From Methanobacteriota archaeon (lineage in GTDB: Archaea; Nanobdellota; Nanobdellia; Woesearchaeales; SM23-78), in assembly GCA_030637925.1 (NCBI GenBank), contig DAOWFR010000034.1:1-10121 (forward strand): 10,121 nucleotides of DNA, given 5' to 3'. Position numbers and translations under genes: made by a program. The notes under the pieces are model-generated. The model did not search any database. It was given only the letters and a program-made list of their open reading frames with translations, and was not told the DNA's origin. This document shows positions 1 to 4,699 of this stretch, piece after piece. The stretch's first letter is position 1. The number at the start of each line of letters is the position of its first letter.

Positions 1-1096
1 GACTTATTATGAATCAGAGATTTATCAGCAAGGCAAAGATATTGTTATGAATGGATTAAAAAAAGGCTTGTTCTATAAGGATTATGAATCAGAGATTTAC
101 CAGCAAGGCAAAGATATTGTTATGAATGGATTAAAAAAAGGCTTGTTCTATAAGGATTATGAATCAGAGATTTACCAGCAAGGTAAAGATATTGTTATGA
201 ATGGATTAAAAAAAGGCTTGTTCTATAAGAATGAAGAAGGGGCAATAGTTGTTGATTTGGAAAAAGATGGGCTTGGGAAAAAGGTATTGATAAGAAAGGA
301 TGGCACTGGTTTATACATAACCCAGGATTTATACCTTGCAAAAGTTAAGTTTGATGATTTTAAAATGCATAAATCTGTTTATGTTGTTGGTAATGAACAA
401 ATTTATCATTTCAAGGTTTTATTCGAAGTTCTTGATATACTTGGTTTTCCTTTTGCAAAGAACTGCTATCACTTAGCCTATGGTATGATTAATCTTCCTG
501 AAGGAAGAATGAAGAGTAGAGAAGGAACAGTTGTTGATGCTGATGATATTGTAGAAGAGATGAAAATTGTTGCTGAGAAAGAAATAAAAAAGAGGCATAA
601 GCTTGGCAAAAAAGAGCTTAATAAAAGAAAAGATATCATTGGCATGGGAGCACTTAAGTTCTTTATCCTTAAATACGACCCTATGAAAGACTTTACTTAT
701 AATCCTGAGGAAAGTATTAGTTTTGAAGGAGAAACAGGTCCTTATGTGCAATATGCTCATGCAAGGATTTGCTCTATCCTAAGAAAGGTTAAGAAGTTTA
801 AGCCAGATAAGATAAATAAGTTTGGCTTTAAGCATGAGACAGAGTTCAGATTAATAAAACTATTATCTGATTTTTCAAATGTTATTAGTGATGCTGCTGA
901 GAATTATAAACCTAGTTCTGTTGCAAGGTATGCTCTTGAACTAGCCCAGGCTTTTAATGAGTTCTACCATGAATGCCCAGTACTAAAAGCAGATAGTAAG
1001 ACAAGGGATTCAAGATTAGCTCTAATATTCTGTGTTAAGACAGTACTGAGAAATGCACTTGACCTGCTAGGTATTTCTGCACCTGAGGAGATGTAG
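1..1096 (+). CDS. argS: Arginyl-tRNA synthetase, C-terminal part (5' end outside window)
   Basis: Class I synthetase that charges tRNA-Arg in the cytoplasm. The frame is open from base 2, so the ATG at 47 is internal and the N-terminal domain with the HIGH motif lies off the left edge. Visible in order: a helix-rich stretch repeated three times (5-229), the segment EGAIVVDLEKDGL, RKDGTGLYITQDLYLA, VVGNEQIYHF, the KMSKS-equivalent RMKSREGT (about 506-527), and the C-terminal anticodon-binding DALR domain with GETGPYVQYAHAR and the terminal LGISAPEEM. About 364 residues are visible. The extra 50 residues from the triplication are unusual for an essential enzyme. The TAG stop (1094-1096) is directly followed by the helicase ATG, with GAGGAG just before the stop as a likely ribosome binding site for that gene, so the two are probably co-transcribed. 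Family assignment is firm; whether the repeat-bearing protein is active is unknown. Confidence 0.95.
   Translation, partial: TYYESEIYQQGKDIVMNGLKKGLFYKDYESEIYQQGKDIVMNGLKKGLFYKDYESEIYQQGKDIVMNGLKKGLFYKNEEGAIVVDLEKDGLGKKVLIRKDGTGLYITQDLYLAKVKFDDFKMHKSVYVVGNEQIYHFKVLFEVLDILGFPFAKNCYHLAYGMINLPEGRMKSREGTVVDADDIVEEMKIVAEKEIKKRHKLGKKELNKRKDIIGMGALKFFILKYDPMKDFTYNPEESISFEGETGPYVQYAHARICSILRKVKKFKPDKINKFGFKHETEFRLIKLLSDFSNVISDAAENYKPSSVARYALELAQAFNEFYHECPVLKADSKTRDSRLALIFCVKTVLRNALDLLGISAPEEM
5..229 (+). repeat. Three 75-bp in-frame tandem repeats inside argS
   Basis: Units lie at 5-79, 80-154 and 155-229, each 25 codons of the form (Y/D)YESEIYQQGKDIV...GLFYK. The copies are nearly identical: TAT versus TAC in the QQG-preceding tyrosine codon (copy 1 versus 2 and 3), GGC versus GGT (copies 1 and 2 versus 3), and the first codon TAT versus GAT. 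A normal ArgRS would have a single copy followed by NEEGAIVVDL. Near-identity suggests recent expansion. An assembly artefact is possible because the repeat sits at the extreme left of the window, but the single-base differences argue against simple duplication of one read. Confidence 0.95.
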
Positions 1097-1759
1097 ATGA
1101 AACTCTCCAACTACAAGTCTAAGATTCCTAAAAATATTTACAAAGAGATAGAAAAGAGAGGTTTCTCAGAGTTAAGACCTTGCCAGACTAAAAGCATAAA
1201 AGCAGGTGTTTTTGAAGATAAGAACTTGTTGGTATGCACTCCTACTGCTAGTGGTAAAACATTAGTGGCTGAGTTAGCTTTTCTTAATGCTATTCTTCAT
1301 GACAAAGGGAAAGCAGTCTATGTTGTGCCATTAAGAGCATTAGCAAGTGAGAAGTACAAGACTTTTAAGAAAGATTATCCAAGCATAAAGATTGCTATTA
1401 GCTCAGGTGATATTGACAGTGCAGACTCTTATCTTGAAAGATATGACTTAATCATTACAACGAGTGAGAAGTTTGACAGCCTTATAAGGCATAAAGCTCC
1501 CTGGCTAAGAATGGTAAAAACTGTTATTATTGATGAAATCCATTTGCTTAATGACCCTGGAAGAGGACCAACCCTTGAAGTGTTAATCACAATTCTGCGT
1601 TCAATTCTTAAGAACTTACAACTAATAGCTCTTAGCGCTACCATTGGCAACCCAGAAGAACTTGCAGAATGGCTTGATGCAAAGCTTGTTCTTGATGACT
1701 GGAGGCCTGTAAGGCTTGATAAAGGGGTTTATCTAGGTGGAGAAGTAGAGTTTAAGTAA
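1097..1759 (+). CDS. Hel308/Ski2-like DNA helicase, first RecA domain only (truncated)
   Basis: Superfamily 2 helicase fragment of 220 residues. It shows a Q-motif-like region (GFSELRPCQTKSI, about residues 22-34), Walker A PTASGKT (about 49-55), motif Ia VVPLRALASEK, motif Ib TTSEK, the DEIH motif II and the SAT motif III. It ends with WRPVRLDKGVYLGGEVEFK, the linker that in Hel308 precedes the second RecA domain. Hel308 proteins are about 700 residues, so RecA2, the winged helix, the ratchet and the C-terminal domains (some 480 residues) are missing. Nothing resembling them follows in any frame, because the tRNA gene begins 12 bases after the TAA. It starts immediately after the argS stop. 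Alone it has ATP-binding motifs but lacks motifs IV-VI and is not expected to unwind DNA unless the missing half is supplied by a separate gene. It may be a gene remnant, one half of a split gene, or an assembly junction. Confidence 0.85.
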   Translation: MKLSNYKSKIPKNIYKEIEKRGFSELRPCQTKSIKAGVFEDKNLLVCTPTASGKTLVAELAFLNAILHDKGKAVYVVPLRALASEKYKTFKKDYPSIKIAISSGDIDSADSYLERYDLIITTSEKFDSLIRHKAPWLRMVKTVIIDEIHLLNDPGRGPTLEVLITILRSILKNLQLIALSATIGNPEELAEWLDAKLVLDDWRPVRLDKGVYLGGEVEFK

Positions 1760-1785
1760 ATTTCTTATGTATGGGCCCGGCCGGA

Positions 1786-1866
1786 CTTTCGTAACTTATC
1801 CAGTGCTAAGCGAGATTATTATTTTTTGCGAAATAAGTGTTCTTGCTCTTTGCACCTATTAAGTTA
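1786..1866 (-). other. tRNA-Arg intron 2, in the T-loop (about 81 nt, position 59/60)
   Basis: The T-stem is the outer helix. TTCG (1869-1872) pairs with CGAA (1788-1791) as a four-pair central helix. Three-base bulges AAT (1866-1868) and AGT (1785-1787) lie on opposite sides. The inner intron helix AACTTA (1860-1865) pairs with TAAGTT (1793-1798), and a further GGTGC/GCACT pairing lies inside. This matches the hBHBh' arrangement. Cutting after the second base of each bulge gives T-loop TTCGAAT; shifting both cuts by one gives TTCGAGT, also acceptable. No guide-RNA C/D boxes were recognised in it. Confidence 0.85.
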
Positions 1867-1906
1867 TTCGAACCGGCGTCTCCTGGTCCGAAGCCAAGCG
1901 TACTAT

Positions 1907-1950
1907 TTACCTCACCGGCAAATCTAGTCAATCCTTTGGATTGCCGATGT
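1907..1950 (-). other. tRNA-Arg intron 1, in the D-loop (about 44 nt, after G19)
   Basis: The precursor can form a BHB. A four-pair central helix GCCT (1953-1956) with AGGT (1909-1912) includes one G-U. It is flanked by a GGA bulge (1950-1952) on the 5' side and an AAA bulge (1906-1908) on the 3' side. A nine-pair inner helix follows, 1941-1949 with 1913-1921. Cutting after the second base of each bulge restores a 10-nt D-loop. The exact boundaries may shift by one base because the AAA bulge is homopolymeric. The presence of an insertion here is seen directly; that it is spliced by the tRNA-splicing endonuclease is inferred. Confidence 0.8.
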
Positions 1951-1992
1951 CCAGGCTATACTACGGACCCAATAATATTGGTTTAACTAATA

Positions 1993-2005
1993 CTATTTTT
2001 AAATA
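1993..2005 (-). promoter_or_regulatory. Archaeal TATA box for tRNA-Arg
   Basis: On the minus strand the A/T-only core TATTTAAAAATA is centred about 30 bases upstream of the first tRNA base (1970), the usual archaeal TATA-to-start distance for a tRNA with a short 5' leader. Confidence 0.6.
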
Positions 2006-2033
2006 CTTTTATTTTTATGATAAAAGGTAATAA

Positions 2034-2049
2034 GAAAAAAATAAAAAAT
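2034..2049 (-). terminator. Oligo-T terminator downstream of alba
   Basis: Immediately after the alba stop codon the minus strand reads runs of T (TTTTTT, A, TTTTTTT). Archaeal RNA polymerase terminates at such oligo-T tracts without needing a hairpin. It separates the alba transcript from the tRNA promoter. Confidence 0.6.
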
Positions 2050-2051
2050 AC

Positions 2052-2333
2052 TCATTTCTTTGCAAGTACAATCTCAATAGTGGATACTCGAACATCTCTG
2101 CCTTCCTTGTTCTTGAACTCCTCTGAGTCAATCCTTATCTCTTTGAGCTCTAGCTGGTCTTTGAGAAATCTCTTTGTAGCCACTTCTGCCACGTCAACTG
2201 CTCTGCTAATGAATTTTCCTCTTGCCTTAATCACTATTTCACTTTCTCCTTTGGTTGTAAACTGCATTACAACACTGGTAACATAGTTCATGAATGGCTT
2301 GTTACCAATGAAGACTGAGTTGTCATCTGCCAT
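2052..2333 (-). CDS. albA: DNA/RNA-binding protein Alba
   Basis: Small basic archaeal chromatin protein of 93 residues that binds DNA and RNA as a dimer. Family landmarks are VFIGNKPFMNYV (residues 7-18), SEIVIKARGKFISRAVDVAE (31-50) and the C-terminal hairpin ending RVSTIEIVLAKK. The well-known acetylated lysine pair of the Sulfolobus protein is here Asn11-Lys12, so only the second lysine is kept. The Asn-Lys form is not rare in the family as I know it. The length is full. The start is supported by a strong ribosome binding site AGGAGGGG (2341-2348) seven bases before ATG. It lies 41 bases downstream of the eS17 gene with no terminator in between, so a shared transcript is likely, with an oligo-T tract after its stop. 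Confidence 0.95.
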   Translation of the reverse strand: MADDNSVFIGNKPFMNYVTSVVMQFTTKGESEIVIKARGKFISRAVDVAEVATKRFLKDQLELKEIRIDSEEFKNKEGRDVRVSTIEIVLAKK

Positions 2334-2374
2334 TCTTTATCCCCTCCTTGTTATTGTTGTTGTTTTGTGTTTTT

Positions 2375-2566
2375 TTATTTTGCTTCTGCTTTTATTATCC
2401 TGGTTACATAGCCTGCTATAATGTTTCTGAGCTTCTTTGACTTAGTATCTGTTAGTTCTGCCACTTTTACCTTGTTATCCTCATAGTCAGTGTTAAAACT
2501 ATCTCTGTATTCTTCTAATAACTGGTGTGTTATTGCCTTTACTAGCCTTGTCTTGATTCTGCCCAT
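2375..2566 (-). CDS. rps17e: Ribosomal protein eS17 (S17e)
   Basis: Small-subunit ribosomal protein shared by archaea and eukaryotes and absent from bacteria. At 63 residues it is the usual archaeal length. It begins MGRIKTRLVKAITHQLLEEY and contains the diagnostic SKKLRNIIAGYVTRII near the C terminus. No Shine-Dalgarno sequence precedes the ATG, and a TATA box about 30 bases upstream places the transcript start at or next to the ATG, so the mRNA is probably leaderless. Alba follows on the same strand and is probably co-transcribed, with its own ribosome binding site. The double-hairpin element at 2606-2655 sits directly upstream of the promoter. Confidence 0.96.
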   Translation of the reverse strand: MGRIKTRLVKAITHQLLEEYRDSFNTDYEDNKVKVAELTDTKSKKLRNIIAGYVTRIIKAEAK

Positions 2567-2591
2567 TATAGGAGTGTGAGAACGAGAGAGA

Positions 2592-2600
2592 ATTTATAAA
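2592..2600 (-). promoter_or_regulatory. TATA box for eS17 (leaderless start)
   Basis: The minus strand reads TTTATAAATT, centred about 30 bases from the eS17 ATG at 2566. Five bases separate it from the hairpin ending at 2606. Confidence 0.7.
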
Positions 2601-2605
2601 GGTTT

Positions 2606-2655
2606 CTACAAACAAATTGTTTGTAGGAACAGAAAATCAGAGATTTTCTTGTTTT
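2606..2655. repeat. Intergenic double-hairpin element, copy 1
   Basis: Plus-strand reading: hairpin CTACAAAC-AAATT-GTTTGTAG (2606-2626), then GAACAG, then a second hairpin AAAATC-AGA-GATTTT (2633-2647), then CTTGTTTT. The last 30 bases match copy 2 at 6114-6143 except at two positions, and those two positions pair with each other in the second hairpin (A-T here, C-G in copy 2). The second stem can extend outward as AACAG with CTTGTT with one bulged T. It sits between the agmatinase-family stop and the eS17 TATA box. Function is unknown; it could be an RNA element, a terminator-like structure or a miniature dispersed repeat. Confidence 0.8.
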
Positions 2656-2663
2656 GGAGGGTT

Positions 2664-3446
2664 TTAACCTAACTCAACAACAATCTTTGCACCTGTCTTA
2701 GAAGTAATATCATTAACATCCTTGTCAGGGTTGACTTCTACAATATCAGCCAGGCCCAGGTTTCTAAGCATCTTTAATCTCTGAATAAAATATAATAATT
2801 CTCTGGTGCTCATCCCTCCTGGCTCTTGATGGCCTGTTCCCTGAGCAATAGCAGAGTCTAGAACATCAATATCAATGCTTATATATATTTTTTCCCAGTG
2901 CCTTGCAACACTCATAATACTATCAGCAACCTCTCTAAGGCTTTCAAAACTTATCTCTCTCATAGAATAATTCTTTATCTTATTATCGTCAATGAATTTT
3001 TTTTCTTCTTTGCTCATATTCCTTATTCCTACAAGAATAACCTTGTCTTTATCAAGCACTCCTTCCTCTATTAGAACCCTTAAATAATCCTCATGTGTTG
3101 GTGGCTCATACTTCTCCTGTAAATCAGGGTGAGCATCAAATATAATCATTCCAGAGCCAGGATTATTCTTTGCAAAAGCCTTAAAAGCAGGATAAGTAAG
3201 AGAATGGTCTCCACCAATTAAGATAGAGTAATTATTTATTTTCTCAATCTCCTTCTGGATTATTGCGTGAGATTGCTCTAAATTATTATTGTCAACTTTT
3301 ATTTCTTTTACATCAAACAAAGGAAGCATTCCCTTCTCTGTTAAATAAAAGTCTTTTAAGAAACCAACTATCTTATCAGGGGCTTTTTCTAATCCCTTCT
3401 TCTTACTTAATGCACCTGCATTTAAAGGTATTTTAAAGATTTGCAT
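2664..3446 (-). CDS. Agmatinase/arginase-family ureohydrolase
   Basis: Binuclear manganese hydrolase of the arginase/agmatinase/formiminoglutamase fold, 260 residues, somewhat shorter than typical agmatinases (about 280-310). Metal-ligand motifs are intact: IGGDHS (His81), FDAHPD (Asp104, His106, Asp108) and SIDIDVLD (Asp192, Asp194). His118 in the THEDYLR segment sits where the family has a substrate-side histidine. The usual DPAxAPGTGxPEPGG loop reads DSAIAQGTGHQEPGG, so two prolines are replaced. It starts 11 bases after the rpe stop with no evident ribosome binding site in the gap, so translation is probably coupled to rpe. Agmatinase activity would make putrescine from agmatine, but substrate choice cannot be read from the sequence; arginase or another guanidino-hydrolase is possible. 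Confidence 0.85.
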   Translation of the reverse strand: MQIFKIPLNAGALSKKKGLEKAPDKIVGFLKDFYLTEKGMLPLFDVKEIKVDNNNLEQSHAIIQKEIEKINNYSILIGGDHSLTYPAFKAFAKNNPGSGMIIFDAHPDLQEKYEPPTHEDYLRVLIEEGVLDKDKVILVGIRNMSKEEKKFIDDNKIKNYSMREISFESLREVADSIMSVARHWEKIYISIDIDVLDSAIAQGTGHQEPGGMSTRELLYFIQRLKMLRNLGLADIVEVNPDKDVNDITSKTGAKIVVELG

Positions 3447-3457
3447 AGAACAAAAGA

Positions 3458-4093
3458 TTAAGCATTCCTTAATAAATCTATTGCTAATTTTGGATCATCA
3501 CTATCAAAAACATAGCTTCCTGCTATTAATATATTTGCTCCTGCTTCTATTACCTCATGAGCATTATCAGCATTAACTCCACCATCAACAGCAATATCAA
3601 GCATAGGAAACTTCTTCCTTATACTCTTTACTTTCTTTAAAGGAGCCTTAAGCATCTTCTGCCCTCCTTTGCCAGGATGAACAGTCATCACAAGCACCAA
3701 GTCAACATTCTTAAGATAAGGCTCTATCTTTTTCAAAGGAGTTTCAGGGTTCAAGGCTAATCCAACTCCCACTTCTTTCTTTTTCAAGTGCTCTACTAGT
3801 TTCTTTGAAGAACGCGTTGCTTCAATATGAAATATTATTTCATCAGCACCTGCTTTTATGTATTTATCAACAACTTTTTCTGGCTGTTTAACCATTAAAT
3901 GAACTGTTTTTTTCAGGTTAGTCTTAATTTTCTTAACAAGCTCATGGTCAAAGCTCTTTCTAGGAACAAACTTACCATCAATTACATCAAAATGAACAGA
4001 ATTAGCATTGCTTGCCCTCATAAGAGCCTGGTCAATTACAGGAATATCTTCATAGTCCAAACTCAAAATACTTACACCAACCTGGATAATCAG
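3458..4093 (-). CDS. rpe: Ribulose-phosphate 3-epimerase, probable CTG start
   Basis: TIM-barrel enzyme interconverting ribulose 5-phosphate and xylulose 5-phosphate. Family motifs in 211-residue numbering: SILSLDY (8-14), HFDVIDGKFVP (34-44, with catalytic Asp36), HLMV (65-68), the metal and phosphate segments IIFHIEA and LALNPETP, VMTVHPGKGGQ, and AVDGGVN with the second catalytic Asp170. The conserved SILS motif lies upstream of the first usual in-frame start codon (TTG at 4066, which encodes the L of SILS). The frame is closed by TGA at 4094-4096. Between them the only near-canonical start is CTG at 4093, giving MIIQVGVSILS, an excellent family N terminus, with GGTGG five bases upstream. 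The short ATG frame at 4097 is out of frame and ends after 15 codons. It leads an operon with the agmatinase-family gene and is divergent from rpiB. Confidence 0.92.
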   Translation of the reverse strand: MIIQVGVSILSLDYEDIPVIDQALMRASNANSVHFDVIDGKFVPRKSFDHELVKKIKTNLKKTVHLMVKQPEKVVDKYIKAGADEIIFHIEATRSSKKLVEHLKKKEVGVGLALNPETPLKKIEPYLKNVDLVLVMTVHPGKGGQKMLKAPLKKVKSIRKKFPMLDIAVDGGVNADNAHEVIEAGANILIAGSYVFDSDDPKLAIDLLRNA

Positions 4094-4098
4094 TCATA

Positions 4099-4103
4099 CC
4101 ACC
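4099..4103 (-). promoter_or_regulatory. Ribosome binding site supporting the rpe CTG start
   Basis: The minus strand reads GGGGTGG, complementary to the archaeal 16S 3' end with one mismatch from GAGGTG. It lies five bases before CTG at 4093 and just downstream of the expected transcript start near 4110. Confidence 0.55.
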
Positions 4104-4130
4104 CCGAATAAGGATAAAAATAGATAAGGA

Positions 4131-4140
4131 TTATTTATAA
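4131..4140 (-). promoter_or_regulatory. TATA box for rpe
   Basis: The minus strand reads TTATAAATAA. The expected start about 25 bases downstream (near 4110) gives a short leader of roughly 17 bases holding the ribosome binding site. Confidence 0.6.
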
Positions 4141-4176
4141 AATTTGTTATTTAAAAATTGTTTTTATTTTTAAATT

Positions 4177-4197
4177 CAAAATTCTAAAAGAATTTTG
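4177..4197. repeat. AT-rich inverted repeat in the rpe-rpiB intergenic region
   Basis: Perfect eight-base arms CAAAATTC and GAATTTTG flank a five-base loop TAAAA. It sits between the two divergent promoters, about 15 bases upstream of the rpiB TATA box. It resembles the first hairpin of the double-hairpin element in arm and loop length but lacks the conserved second half. In a region this AT-rich a chance hairpin is possible; it could also be an operator shared by the two sugar-phosphate genes. Confidence 0.45.
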
Positions 4198-4212
4198 TTA
4201 TTTAGACGAAAA

Positions 4213-4222
4213 TTTTATATAA
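4213..4222 (+). promoter_or_regulatory. TATA box for rpiB (leaderless start)
   Basis: TTTTATATAA is centred about 29 bases upstream of the rpiB ATG at 4247. There is no Shine-Dalgarno sequence between them, as expected for a leaderless archaeal mRNA. Confidence 0.7.
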
Positions 4223-4246
4223 TTCATTCACAATAGTTTTTTCAAC

Positions 4247-4699
4247 ATGGAAGAAAAAAAGAAACCAATAATCCTTGCATCTGACCATGCTGGCTATGAG
4301 TTAAAGGAAAAATTAAAGGATGTGCTTAAAGAGCATGAGATACCTTTTGAAGACCTCTCACCAGAGTTTGATAAGGATGACGATTACCCTAACCATGCTT
4401 TTAGAGCAGCACACAAGGTTGTAAGGGAAAAAACAAGAGGAATCCTTCTCTGCGGCACAGGTATTGGCATGTGCATAGCTGCAAACAAGGTAAAAGGTGT
4501 AATAGCAGTTTTTGCCTATGACGAGAAAACAGCAAGGTTTAGTAGGCAGTACAATGATGCTAATGTATTATGCTTAGGAGCAAGAACAACAGATGAAACA
4601 ACAGCAAAGAACATTCTTAAAGCATGGCTCACAACAAGGTTCTTAGAAGGTAGACATACAAGAAGGGTTGAGAAGATAAAGAAGTATGAAAAAGAATAA
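4247..4699 (+). CDS. rpiB: Ribose-5-phosphate isomerase B (RpiB/LacAB family)
   Basis: Interconverts ribose 5-phosphate and ribulose 5-phosphate; 150 residues, normal for the family. Motifs: ASDHAGYELK (11-20, with Asp13-His14), the phosphate loop and catalytic base LLCGTGIGM (Cys69), IAANKVKGVIAV, and C-terminal EGRHTRRVE with the phosphate-binding His/Arg. The segment that in E. coli RpiB reads SRQHND is here SRQYND, so the active-site histidine is a tyrosine (Tyr102). The product is the substrate of Rpe, encoded divergently next door, so the two cover the isomerase and epimerase steps of the non-oxidative pentose phosphate route. The stop codon directly abuts the enolase stop on the opposite strand. 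A LacA/LacB-like substrate cannot be excluded, but the Rpe neighbour favours ribose phosphate. Confidence 0.92.
   Translation: MEEKKKPIILASDHAGYELKEKLKDVLKEHEIPFEDLSPEFDKDDDYPNHAFRAAHKVVREKTRGILLCGTGIGMCIAANKVKGVIAVFAYDEKTARFSRQYNDANVLCLGARTTDETTAKNILKAWLTTRFLEGRHTRRVEKIKKYEKE

Larger units (their letters stand above)
1772..1970 (-). tRNA. tRNA-Arg(UCG) with two non-canonical introns
   Basis: Read on the minus strand. The acceptor stem GGGTCCG (1964-1970) pairs with CGGGCCC (1773-1779), one G-U, with discriminator A at 1772. The D-stem is GTAT (1958-1961) with GTAC (1900-1903). The anticodon stem CTTGG/CCAGG flanks the loop CTTCGGA (1887-1893), giving anticodon TCG at 1889-1891, an arginine tRNA. 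The variable loop is AGAC. The T-stem GCCGG (1873-1877) pairs with CCGGC (1780-1784). Both the D-loop and the T-loop are far too long. Removing 1907-1950 and 1786-1866 leaves a normal 74-nt tRNA with D-loop AGCCTGGATA and T-loop TTCGAAT. CCA is not encoded. The anticodon loop has no intron at the usual 37/38 site. The 3' end faces the truncated helicase; argS lies upstream on the other strand. Confidence 0.93.

Noticed and set aside
86..175. AATCAGAGATTT in the argS repeats matches the core of the intergenic hairpin
   Set aside because: The match is 12 bases, lies inside a conserved coding segment, lacks the GAACAG and CTTGTTTT flanks, and counts once because the copies come from tandem duplication. 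Probably chance.
1760..1971. Long open stretch on the plus strand after the helicase stop that could be read as a continuation
   Set aside because: It is the antisense of the tRNA-Arg gene and encodes nothing like RecA2 of Hel308; the stem pairing of the tRNA explains the sequence.
2017..2286. Plus-strand ORF of 89 codons opposite alba
   Set aside because: It is a shadow of alba: low-complexity Ser/Leu-rich translation, no family resemblance, no promoter or ribosome binding site of its own.
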